Assembly (NCBI GenBank): GCA_029204225.1
Contig: CM055108.1
Coordinates: forward strand, 3,198,473 to 3,262,472
Direction: 5' to 3'
Source of the DNA: Diphasiastrum complanatum
Taxonomy: Eukaryota > Streptophyta > Lycopodiopsida > Lycopodiales > Lycopodiaceae
Length of the DNA stretch: 64,000 nt
Shown here: in pieces, positions 46,708-56,580 of the stretch
Position numbering within the stretch: the stretch's first letter is position 1
How the letters are laid out: each line of letters starts with the position of its first letter
Position numbers and translations under genes: made by a program
The notes under the pieces: generated by a model
The model's database searches: none
Told to the model about the DNA's origin: nothing
What the model saw: the letters and a program-made list of their open reading frames with translations, nothing else

Positions 46708-47220
46708 AATATATGTACAAGATTATGTTAATTGCAATTTCAATTTGCTTTGTAGATGTGAAATTGAAGTGAAAGTTTTTGATTTGAAATTTGAAAATAG
46801 AAATCGAACGTGTGTTGCATGAGACTTTTTCAATATGGAATTTCTTGGTGCTCGCCCTCATCTCGCACTGGCTCCCTTTTGGCGTCCGAGAACATGCAAC
46901 AAATAACAAATAGCACTTTAGTCCTATGATTATGTCAGCGCCAACAATTGCATGTTCATTTGAGAACATACATCAGAGAATAGAGAGCACACCATGATTA
47001 GGTTTTGCATCGAAAGCATGGTCTCACTATTCCAAGTTTGCATATTTCAATTACGACAAGCTGGTTTGTTCCATTTTGAGTCTATACATTCAATGCGCTT
47101 TATGTAGAGCAATATCATATCAATCAGTAGTTAATCTCTATTATACTTTGAAATTCAAGAAAGCATGGAACTATACAAAAATGCTTATATACAACATATA
47201 TAACTCAATATCGCACGATT
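46708..47220. other. spacer at the Copia-C target
   Basis: No gene recognised. Its continuation after the insertion is at 53223. Confidence 0.4.
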
Positions 47221-47225
47221 TCACT

Positions 47226-47916
47226 TGTGAAAAATTGCCTACATTGGCAAATCTAGCCATGTAGAATATTGTACATTTTGTCAATATTGTTTGTTGGTTA
47301 CTTGAATGGCCAAAGTGCCACTTGTACATACACACCTAAAGTAGGTTACCACGAGTCAAGAGGAGTGGTTGTGTGTATTTGGTAGTGATTCCTACTTTGT
47401 AGGATCTAGACCATGATTTATGATGAGATTTGTACCTACCATGCACCTACCAAGCATGACTCTTGGATCTAGGCTAGGGTTTTCACATTAGGGCAAGAAA
47501 GTGGAGTCTACTTCCTTATTACATGCTGGATTTTCACCTAACTTTGCAAAGGAAGTGTGTTTTACTATGTATTTCCATTCTCCATAGTGAGAAGATAGAA
47601 ACTTTTTGGAGCCTCAAGGAGAAACTCGAGTTTCCTCTCATTGTATGGTGATTACTCTATTTTTCCAATGAAACCCAGCTTTGGCACTTTGTACACACTG
47701 TCTACAGGCCGTACTACAGCCTTATTTCCACACGTGTGGAGTTGGATTAGACTATTTGATCAATGCTTTGATTGTCTCTACTTGTTTCCTATCAAGCTGC
47801 TAAACTAGATCTTGTTTTCTGATGACTAGTTTCTGATAGATTGTTTAACAAGCATACAATCACCTTGTGGATCATTCAAAGATCCATTTACGGTCCTTAG
47901 TACTATACTTTTCACA
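47226..47916 (+). repeat. Copia-C 5' LTR (691 bp)
   Basis: TGTGAAAAATTG...CTTTTCACA. Carries an extra ATGCACCTACC relative to the 3' LTR near 47440. Confidence 0.95.
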
Positions 47917-47930
47917 TGGTATCAGAGCCA
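47917..47930 (+). promoter_or_regulatory. primer-binding site, initiator tRNA-Met
   Basis: TGGTATCAGAGCCA directly after the LTR, complementary to the 3' end of tRNA-iMet; normal for Copia. Confidence 0.92.
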
Positions 47931-48547
47931 AGTACAAGGCCATTGATCTGTGTTTGAATCTAATCCAGTTTTAGCAGGTTTTGGTGCAAAAAGCTAGTAT
48001 TGGAAGGGCAAGCTGGTATCCAGGTTTTGGTGAGGGGATTTGATCCCAAACTTTTTCAGGATCAAAATCCGTACTGTTCACACGTGTGGGCATCTCTGAA
48101 CCAGCATTTAATAACCCATATTCATTGGATCATAGAAAATTCATATGGTGTCAGTTTGATGTAATTTTTGGTGCAAATCCTAGGATAAGCTACCAAGATC
48201 ACTTGCCATTCATTAGTTCTGAATTTGTTTCATGAAAACTAATTAATCTAGGCTGATTTCAGACCTTCTTAAAGTGGAAACCAGGTATTGAAAGTACATC
48301 AAAGTGAATGAGAGAGATAGAGTCAGTTTTTGTCCAAGAATAGCCAAGATTGGCAAGATTTGCTTAAGTGTAGTTTTCATCTCATCTTATCTTCATTCCA
48401 GCTTGTGAGGGAGTGATAGAACTGTGATTACAAATCCATCTGTTGGATTAGAAGTCAACATTTGAGTGAAACACTGCAAGTTAGAAACCTTTGTGAGTTT
48501 CAGGTCCAAACAAATCTATATCTTGTGTGTAGAATCTTGCTAGTAAG

Positions 48548-51500
48548 ATGGGATCAGTGGGAGCCTACCTTCTAGAAGCTAGTGAGAGGTTAAATTATAC
48601 CAATTATGCTATTTGGAAAGTGAGGATGGAGTCACTAATGGTGCTCCAGGATCTTTATGAGTTTCTAATAGATGATGAAGATGAACCTCTAGGTGCACAG
48701 GAATTACTGAGATACAAGAAGAGGTCTAGGCTTGCACTTCACTGTATTAAGATGAATGTAAATGATCTTTTAAGAGAAGTATCATCATGTAAGAGTGCTA
48801 AAGAGGCTTGGGAATCTTTAAAATCTATCTATGAGTCTAGTAACACTTCGAGGGTTCTCATGCTTAGGAATCAGATTCTACAAAGCATGAAGTGGAGTGA
48901 TGAGAATGCACAAGATTATGTGCTAAGAATCAAGTCTCTTAATAGGGAGTTAGCTTCCATTGGAGAGAAGATTCAAGATAGTGAGCTTGTTCAGATTGTC
49001 CTAAATGGTCTAGGGAGTGGCTTTACAAATTTGGTCCAAAGCTTTGCAATCCAAGACACTTTGCCTACTATAGAAAAGCTACACAGTGTATTAGTAGCTG
49101 AAGAGTGTAGGATGTTGCATACCAATGCAAGAATGAATGCTATTTCTCTGCAGGATGGTGATGAGAAAGCTAATTTCTCATTCAAAAGCAAGAAGAAGAC
49201 CAATGGCAAGAAGAAGCACTTCAAGGAGACCAAGGAGGAGGATGAGGCTTCCAGCTCAAAGGGCAAGATCAAAGACAAGTCCAAGTACAAATGTTTTTTC
49301 TGTGGAAGGAAAGGACATTTTGCATCAGAATGTCTCAAGAAGAAGAAGGCACAAGAGAGCAAACAAAGCAACATTGCACATCAGGAGGAAGAGGAGGATG
49401 AAGAGTCATCCTTGATGGTTTCCAACAAACCACCATCATCCAAGAGCAACACCAATGATTCTTGGTGGATTTATAGTGGGGCAAGTTCCCACATGACATA
49501 TCAAAAGGACATATTCTCCACCTTACTTTCTTACAATGACTTACATAGATCAATCTATACTGCAAGTAGTCAAGAATGTAAGATAAGTGGAATAGGAACA
49601 ATTCCCTTGTATGTGGGATCATCCAAAAGGATGAATCTAGATAATGTTCTTTATGTTCCTAAGTTAACCAAGAATTTGCTTAGTGTTGGCCAGTTAATGG
49701 ATAATGGCCTAGATGTACAATTTAAGCATGGAGTTTGTTCCATCCTTAGAAATGATGAATGTATAGCCAAAGGCTTTAAGCAAGGTAGATTATTTAAGCT
49801 TGATGCTAATATTGCAGTGGAGAGTGTTAACTTGGCAAAGGTGGAGCTATCAAAGGTGGAACTGTGGCACAAAAGGTTGGGCCACCCCAACTACAAAGCC
49901 ATGGAATCTATGGCTACAAAGGAGCTTGCAGTTGGACTCCCCAAGCATTTGTCAAAGTGTGGGAATAGATGTGAAGCATGCAGCCTCTCAAAGGCTCACA
50001 AGCTACCCTTCTCAAGATCTACATCAAGATCAAACTCTCCTCTTGAACTCATCCATTCGGATGTTCATAGTTTTTCACATGAGTCTAATGGTGGTGCCAA
50101 GTACTATGTAATCTTCATTGATGACTATTCTAGATTTTGTTGGATGTACCTCTTGTCTAGCAAATCAATGGTGTTTGATTCTTTTGTAAAGTTCAAGACT
50201 TTGGTAGAAAATCAACTTAGTACCAAGATTAAGGTATTAAGGAGTGATAATGGAGGTGAATATGTCTCCAATAAGTTGATTGACTTTTGTATTTCTAATG
50301 GCATAAAGAGGGAGTTGTCATGTCCATACACCCCTCAAAAAAATGGAGTGAGTGAGAGAAGAAATAGATCTCTTTGTGAGTGTGCTAAGGCCTTAAGGCT
50401 AGATGCTTCTCTATCCAAACCATTTTGGGGTGAAGCAATAACTTGTGCTAACTATTTGTGCAATAGATTGCCAAACCAAGCCATTGGAGGAATCACACCA
50501 TTTGAAGCTCTATTTGGAGAGAAGCCCAATCTCAAAGATCTCAAAGTTTTTGGATCCACTTGCTATGTACACCAATCCTTGGATAAGAGAAGGAAGGATG
50601 ATGCAACATCCATCAAAAGCATCTTTGTGGGATATGGTGAGAATAGCAAAGGTTATAGAGTCTTCAATCCCATCACTAGCAAGGTGATAGTGAGTAGGGA
50701 TGTCATTTTTTATGAAGGACATGCTTGTGATTTGGATGATGATGCTACTAATCATCTTGATGCCAAGGATCGTGCTAGGATGGAGGAGGAGCTTCCAAGT
50801 GAAGAAGAACTTGAGGATCCACCTCAAGATGCAAGAACTCCAAGAACTCCAAGAACTCCAAGAAGATCTACAAGGGCAAGATCCGAGCCATTGAGGCTCA
50901 CCTATGATGGTCAAGGTGATCAAAGGGAAGGCTCATCATCTTTCACATCTTACACCTTTCTTACTTCAATGTTAGATGAGCCAACATGCTATGAAGATGC
51001 TTGTAAGTCTAAAAGTTGGATGGATGCTATGCAAGTAGAGTATGATGCTCTTATTGAGAATCATACTTGGGATCTTGTGGATCTTCCTCAAGGGAAGAAA
51101 CCTCTTGATTGCAAGTGGGTGTTTAGATTGAAGTATAATCAAGATGGATCAATAAGCAAGCATAAAGCTAGGCTTGTTGCCAAAGGTTTTTTACAAACCA
51201 AAGGCATTGACTATGATGAGAATTTTGCTCCTGTGGCTAAGCTTGTTACTATCAGGTTGATCATTAGTCTTGCTACAGCCTTCAATTGGGAGCTATTCCA
51301 ACTTGACTTCACAAATGCATTCCTCAATGGTTATTTGGAGGAAGAGATCTACATGAGGCAACCCGAGGGCTTCATCAAGGCAAAGCATGAAGGAAAGGTG
51401 TGTTTTTTGAAAAAGAGCCTTTATGGGCTCAAGCAAGCACCTAGAGCATGGTACTCTAGGCTAAACTCTTTTCTCATTTCCATCAATTTTGTAATGAGTG

Positions 51501-52576
51501 CCTATGATCCATCATTGTATAAAAGTTTTCATGATGGCATGATCATTATTCTTGTTTTGTATGTAGATGACATTATCTTGAGTGGTAATGATCTAGATGG
51601 AATTAGAGATGTAAAAATTGCTTTAGCAAAAGAGTTTAAGATGGTAGATCTCGGCCTATTGAGCTTCATTCTTGGAATAGAGGTTATTAGAGGATGTGAT
51701 TTTAGCTTCATTTGTCAATCTAAATATGCTACATCCATCCTAGATAGATTTGGAATGAAGAATTGTAAAGGCATTGAGACACCAATGGAGCAACATGTAA
51801 AAGCATCTATTGGTTGTGATGAAGCATCCTTTGAGGACATCACATTATATAGAAGGCTTATTGGCTCCTTGATCTATTTAACTATAACTAGACTCGATCT
51901 TAGTTATAGTGTTGGAAAGTTAAGCCAATTCATGCAAAGTCCTCTAGTTTCACATTGGAAGATGGCCAAAAGAGTTCTTAGATACATTTCATTCACTAAG
52001 AATTTTGGTATTTTGTATAGAGGAACTAATCTTGGCTTAAGAGCCTATAGTGACTCGGATTTTGCAGGTGACAAAGTGGATAGAAGATCAACAAGTGCCT
52101 TTGCCACCTTTCTATGTGATGGAGTAGTATCATGGCTTTCCAAAAAGCAGGATACCATCTCCCTATCTTCCACAGAATCCGAATACAAGGCCTTGACATC
52201 AACATGCAAGGAGGTCTTGTGGCTCAAAAGGCTATTGGTGGAGCTTCATGTCATGGAGGAGGAGATCTCTATCATCTATTGTGACAACCAATCAGCCCAA
52301 TCACTTGCAACTAATCCTACATTCCATGCAAGGAGCAAACACATCGAAATTGCTCATCATTTCGTGAGGGAAAAAGTGCAAGCTAAAGAGATCAAGCTCC
52401 AACACGTGCCATCATCAAGTTGCTTGGCTGATTTGTTTACTAAACCTTTACCTAAAGATTCATTTGTCAAGTTTAGATCTTCAATTGGAGTTATTGATAA
52501 AAGCATTGTGATCTCCAAGGCTAGATTTGAGGAGGAGTGTGAAAAATTGCCTACATTGGCAAATCTAGCCATGTAG
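48548..52576 (+). CDS. gag-pol: Copia-C gag-pol polyprotein, 1342 aa
   Basis: One uninterrupted frame beginning MGSVGAYLLEASERLNYTNY. Domains: gag (UBN2-type) to about 230; zinc knuckle CFFCGRKGHFASEC at 249-262; protease at 306 onward with WWIYSGASSHMT, where the usual catalytic Asp of DSG is Tyr309 (codon TAT at 49472); GAG-pre-integrase LWHKRLGH from 439; integrase Asp505, Asp567, Glu603 (D-x61-D-x35-E); RT from about 854 with YVDD at 1005-1008; RNase H from about 1165 with YSDSDFAG, STESEYKAL and KHIEIAHHFVR. Final residues (CEKLPTLANLAM) and stop lie inside the 3' LTR. All other catalytic residues look intact. The start is the first ATG after a 631-bp leader. Protease loss would block self-processing unless another copy supplies it. 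Confidence 0.95.
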   Translation: MGSVGAYLLEASERLNYTNYAIWKVRMESLMVLQDLYEFLIDDEDEPLGAQELLRYKKRSRLALHCIKMNVNDLLREVSSCKSAKEAWESLKSIYESSNTSRVLMLRNQILQSMKWSDENAQDYVLRIKSLNRELASIGEKIQDSELVQIVLNGLGSGFTNLVQSFAIQDTLPTIEKLHSVLVAEECRMLHTNARMNAISLQDGDEKANFSFKSKKKTNGKKKHFKETKEEDEASSSKGKIKDKSKYKCFFCGRKGHFASECLKKKKAQESKQSNIAHQEEEEDEESSLMVSNKPPSSKSNTNDSWWIYSGASSHMTYQKDIFSTLLSYNDLHRSIYTASSQECKISGIGTIPLYVGSSKRMNLDNVLYVPKLTKNLLSVGQLMDNGLDVQFKHGVCSILRNDECIAKGFKQGRLFKLDANIAVESVNLAKVELSKVELWHKRLGHPNYKAMESMATKELAVGLPKHLSKCGNRCEACSLSKAHKLPFSRSTSRSNSPLELIHSDVHSFSHESNGGAKYYVIFIDDYSRFCWMYLLSSKSMVFDSFVKFKTLVENQLSTKIKVLRSDNGGEYVSNKLIDFCISNGIKRELSCPYTPQKNGVSERRNRSLCECAKALRLDASLSKPFWGEAITCANYLCNRLPNQAIGGITPFEALFGEKPNLKDLKVFGSTCYVHQSLDKRRKDDATSIKSIFVGYGENSKGYRVFNPITSKVIVSRDVIFYEGHACDLDDDATNHLDAKDRARMEEELPSEEELEDPPQDARTPRTPRTPRRSTRARSEPLRLTYDGQGDQREGSSSFTSYTFLTSMLDEPTCYEDACKSKSWMDAMQVEYDALIENHTWDLVDLPQGKKPLDCKWVFRLKYNQDGSISKHKARLVAKGFLQTKGIDYDENFAPVAKLVTIRLIISLATAFNWELFQLDFTNAFLNGYLEEEIYMRQPEGFIKAKHEGKVCFLKKSLYGLKQAPRAWYSRLNSFLISINFVMSAYDPSLYKSFHDGMIIILVLYVDDIILSGNDLDGIRDVKIALAKEFKMVDLGLLSFILGIEVIRGCDFSFICQSKYATSILDRFGMKNCKGIETPMEQHVKASIGCDEASFEDITLYRRLIGSLIYLTITRLDLSYSVGKLSQFMQSPLVSHWKMAKRVLRYISFTKNFGILYRGTNLGLRAYSDSDFAGDKVDRRSTSAFATFLCDGVVSWLSKKQDTISLSSTESEYKALTSTCKEVLWLKRLLVELHVMEEEISIIYCDNQSAQSLATNPTFHARSKHIEIAHHFVREKVQAKEIKLQHVPSSSCLADLFTKPLPKDSFVKFRSSIGVIDKSIVISKARFEEECEKLPTLANLAM
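52529..52537 (+). promoter_or_regulatory. polypurine tract
   Basis: GAGGAGGAG directly before the 3' LTR and inside the gag-pol frame. Confidence 0.75.
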
Positions 52577-53217
52577 AATATTGTACATTTTGTCAATATT
52601 GTTTCTTGGTTACTTGAATGGCCAAAGTGCCACTTGTACATACACACCTAAAGTAGGTTACCACGAGTCAAGAGGAGTGGTTGTGTGTATTTGGTAGTGA
52701 TTCCTACTTTGTAGGATCTAGACCATGATTTATGATGAGATTTGTACCTACCAAGCATGACTCTTGGATCTAGGCTAGGGTTTTCACATTAGGGCAAGAA
52801 AGTGGAGTCTACTTCCTTATTACATGCTGGATTTTCACCTAACTTTGCAAAGGAAGTGTGTTTTACTATGTATTTCCATTCTCCATAGTGAGAAGATAGA
52901 AACTTTTTGGAGCCTCAAGGAGAAACTTGAGTTTCCTCTCATTGTATGGTGATTACTCTATTTTTCCAATGAAATCCAGATTTGGCACTTTGTACACACT
53001 GTCTACAGGCCGTACTACAGCCTTATTTCCACACGTGTGGAGTTGGATTAGACTATTTGATCAATGCTTTGATTGTCTCTACTTGTTTCCTATCAAGCTG
53101 CTAAACTAGATCTTGTTTTCTGATGACTAGTTTCTGATAGATTGTTTAACAAGCATACAATCACCTTGTGAATCATTCAAAGATCCATTTACGGTCCTTA
53201 GTACTATACTTTTCACA
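52538..53217 (+). repeat. Copia-C 3' LTR (680 bp)
   Basis: TGTGAAAAATTG...CTTTTCACA, followed by the target duplicate TCACT. Shows G/C, C/T, C/T, C/A and G/A differences from the 5' LTR plus the 11-bp deletion. Confidence 0.95.
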
Positions 53218-53401
53218 TCACTTAGTCTTTAAAATTTCGACTCGAATTGGCACAAAATTGCGTAGCTAGTTCACATTATTTAGCTCCTCTTGCGAAGGCC
53301 AGACCGTGTGTTCAAGTAGGCCTTGAAAGCTCAAAATTGAAAGATGTGATTTGAAAATGTTAGTGGGACCTTGAAAATATCGTACGTGGTCATAATGCCT
53401 T

Positions 53402-53846
53402 GTGCTCAGGTGTCCTTTGTATTTTGGGACCACCTCCAGGAGCATAATGTCCATCCAATTTTCTCTCTCCTAGGAATCTGTCATTCTCTCTCCTCTCTCC
53501 GGTGGAATGCACGTTCTCTCTCCTCTCTCCGGTGGAATGTGCATGTGCTATGTGGCAGCCCGTCATTGGCAGTCCACATCCACATTCGACCACAAACGTA
53601 ACAAAATTTGCGAAAAAAAAAATGGCAAAAAATCGAAAAAAAAAAAAACTGGTCCACGCGTACTGCCGTACGGCCAAAAAACGAAAAAAAAAAAAAAACC
53701 TTCGCACAATGGCATTACGTAGGGGAAGGCCCGAAGCCCTCGGGCCTTCCTTGCTGGTCGGGGCCTGCCCTCGGGCTCCCGCCCTCGGGCAAGGGCCCTC
53801 CCAGCAAGGAAGGCCCTCAGGCAGGGCCTTCCCCCCCACTTACGTG
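53402..53846 (-). repeat. 0.45-kb dispersed repeat, copy 2 (inverted)
   Basis: Reverse complement of 42486-42930, with fewer minisatellite units, an additional A-rich segment around GGTCCACGCGTACTGCC (53652-53668) and a more complex CCCTCGGGC-rich end. Overlapping long ORFs on both strands come from composition. Confidence 0.8.
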
Positions 53847-53850
53847 CAGG

Positions 53851-55861
53851 TGCATACTAAAGATAACTCAATACTGTTATCATATCTATCATATTACATT
53901 GGCAATGGCCATTATGAATTCAACGAAGAATTTTCTTAAACTTTTGAGCTTGAGAATACATTCGAGAGTGGAAAACCCCCTCTTAAAAAAACACCTGTCT
54001 TATAAGCCAAAAAATCTCATAAATTTTTTCTTGCATACCCACACAGATCTTCTGTCATGGACAAGAATTTTGACCAAGTTAGTAAATCAATCTATATCTG
54101 AAAATAATGCCCAAATACTCCTTACCACTTCCTACAGTTGCAGTGGACAAAGATTTCCGTTAGGACAAACTTTACGTCGTTTGGAACGCTTTGTTTTATA
54201 CACTGACCATTATTAAAATACGTCAAAAACTTTGCTGCAGTTTATTCTGAGAACCTGCATTTTTAATCCGCGTATTTTTTTCTATTTGGCTTTGCCTTAA
54301 GGCTAACTACCAGGCTAAGATACTCATAGCTGCCTGGATGCATTCCACTGAGATCAGCAATTCCATGTGATTACGTTCATGGGGAGAATCTGTAATCTGA
54401 CAACGAGAAACTATCTCTAGCAGAATTCTGGTGAGAAATTTCTCGTTTCTCGATCTTCTTCAGCTTTTATTGCAGTTGAGATTTACAGGCAACTACTTTT
54501 TATCCTTTAGACATACAAAACACAGGGTCCCTGCCGATTTTTTTCATTTTTCTCTACATATTCTACTAGCTTTTTCATGTTCTGAATGCATGTGTTAGGA
54601 ACGCATCATACAGAACGTTGAGGCTTGAATTCACTGAGAACGTGAATCTTTGGTGAGTAAGAGTTAATAAAGTTTTGATTTATCCTTTACATAAAGAAGT
54701 GATCTTTCGAGAGAGCTTTATGTTGCTTCGAGTTTATTTTGAGATTATACCTCGCCATAAGTTCTCACATAACGTTACTGTACAACTTACCACTATGACG
54801 GGTCGCTAAAAAGCACACTTTCTTAATGTACTTTAATGTCCTTGTAAGAAAATTGAGGGGATTCAAACTCAAATTTTCACGGTAAGAAACGAACTAACAA
54901 CTCAAGGTGAGAAAAATGAACTATCAACAAACAAGCCACAACTTATTTGTGTCCGTTTTCATGTATTTGTTCAACTGATATTTTTGCTCATTCCATTCAT
55001 GATTTGATATGAAAATTCATCATTCTTTGTTACATTTAAATTGCGATATCTTGTAAATGTACCCAATGTTGTCGTAATTCAAAAATAGAATGAATATGGT
55101 CCAGACTCCTGTTTGCTGTATTGAATGAAGGTACATGTAACAAAGTTCATACGCTTAGATTGTTTATAGTTTGGCAATAAAAAATTGGAATCCATGGCCA
55201 AAATTTGTTATTTTCAGATGTCCTTTTCAGTTTCATATTTGTAGGCATTTGCAACAATCAACTGTTGTTTGTCTTTACAAATAATAAACGTAATGGCGTA
55301 GAACTGATAATTTAGAATCATGGTTCTCATAACAAATACTTACATTGATGTGCCTGACAAGTATTTTGGTACAAAATTATAAGCAGGATCAGAACTTGAC
55401 ATGTACTTGTACTTTTTACTTGTTTGCTTGTTTTATTTTGTTATTCATTTGTGTGTTAGGCGTAGATCTGTGAACAATATTTGTACATAATCTGGTTTCT
55501 ACCGATGTCCATGTTTCCAACTTCCTGTATAGAAGCTTGTCGAAAGCCCTTTTTAATATGAAATTCGTCTGCCTATTCATTTTATGACAAAAACTACATA
55601 TTTATTATTACCATAGTAGAATTTTGTAAAATTATTCAAGCAAGAGTAGAAGAAGGTTGGTTGAACCGACGCAGAATATAGCAGGCCCTTTGCACTACCT
55701 CAAATTCCATTGTTCAGGAGTCTGATTTCACCAGGCTTCTAAAATTCACCCTTTACCAATGTGCAACGTTTAATTTTTTTCCCTGGTTTCTGACTTAGGT
55801 TTTAACACTGTTCCAATACTATTCCATAGCTTCGGACCTACAAAAAATTGAAACAGAAAAT
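53851..55861. other. AT-rich spacer
   Basis: No recognised gene. The plus ORF 53608-54216 starts in the repeat and its unique part (KHLSYKPKNLINFFLHTHTD) has no domain. Confidence 0.35.
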
Positions 55862-56113
55862 ATGGTACGTATTATAAAACCTACGCAATTAGATTTTCGA
55901 GGCTCATTTCAAAATCGCAGTGCTTTTTTACATGTTCATGCTTTCAGACTAGGAGCTAGTTTTTTTTCCTTATTTTTGTACATGTACTACAAAAAACCAG
56001 CTTGTATCAATATTCCTAGATTTCGCATTGCTACTCTTGGGATTTTTTGGGGAACTATTCACCTATTCGTTACATCTTTTAATACAGACACATTATACTT
56101 ACCTGGCTTCTAA
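55862..56113 (+). CDS. hypothetical 83-aa membrane-type ORF
   Basis: MVRIIKPTQLDFRGSFQNRS followed by two hydrophobic stretches (LGASFFSLFLYMYY and IATLGIFWGTIHLFVTSF), suggesting two membrane segments. Ends 80 bp before the next ORF, in the same frame phase region. Not recognised; a chance ORF is possible. Confidence 0.25.
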   Translation: MVRIIKPTQLDFRGSFQNRSAFLHVHAFRLGASFFSLFLYMYYKKPACINIPRFRIATLGIFWGTIHLFVTSFNTDTLYLPGF

Positions 56114-56193
56114 AACAGGCTGTCCTGAATAACGACAATGCTTGAGTTCCCAGATTAAGTCGCTTTCATATTCCATAGGAAACTGGAAGGGAA

Positions 56194-56580
56194 ATGGATC
56201 CAGTTAAAAAAAGCGAGTTGCTTAGCCTTAAAGTACGAATTCTGGCATTACCTTCCTGTTTGCAAGAAGAAATTCATGCTTATCTTAAAGCATACTGCTA
56301 TTCGTGGGACCTAGACAAAACTACAACTGAGGCTAAAATAAGGCCTTTAGACTATGGAACAGCGTGCAATCATTATCAACGCACTGCGCTTGCATTCTTC
56401 ATCGCTTTAGGCATAGTACATACCTTGAAAGCAGAGACGACATACCAGTCATCGTTTTCTTACTATGGACGTCGAATTGATATAGAGTGGCCTACACACG
56501 AACAAGACATTCTCATGATTCGTGCCACTCTCCCAAAAGAACAAGTTGCTTGGATCCCAACGTCAACATTTTCTACATAA
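56194..56580 (+). CDS. hypothetical 128-aa protein
   Basis: Starts MDPVKKSELLSLKVRILALP and is well balanced in amino acids (QEEIHAYLKAYCYSWDLD, IDIEWPTHEQDILMIRATLP) with no low complexity, unlike the surrounding ORFs. GC is higher than in the flanks. No signal peptide or known motif. An exon of a larger gene or a decayed element gene is equally possible; an AG acceptor (TTCCATAG|GAAACT) lies at about 56173-56180 just upstream. Confidence 0.35.
   Translation: MDPVKKSELLSLKVRILALPSCLQEEIHAYLKAYCYSWDLDKTTTEAKIRPLDYGTACNHYQRTALAFFIALGIVHTLKAETTYQSSFSYYGRRIDIEWPTHEQDILMIRATLPKEQVAWIPTSTFST

Larger units (their letters stand above)
47226..53217 (+). mobile_element. Copia-C: complete young Ty1/Copia retrotransposon
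   Basis: All structural parts are present: TSD TCACT (47221-47225 and 53218-53222), 5' LTR 47226-47916, PBS from 47917, gag-pol 48548-52576, PPT 52529-52537 and 3' LTR 52538-53217. LTRs differ by one 11-bp indel and about five substitutions, so insertion is recent. It shares gag and PBS with Copia-A. Confidence 0.97.

Noticed and set aside
53390-54216. ORFs up to 202 aa over the 53.4-53.85 kb repeat
   Set aside because: Both strands and several frames are open because of the GC-rich and poly-A parts of the repeat.
55862-56580. Endogenous virus gene block
   Set aside because: Two adjacent ORFs with a membrane-type first member suggested this, but no viral motif could be recognised.
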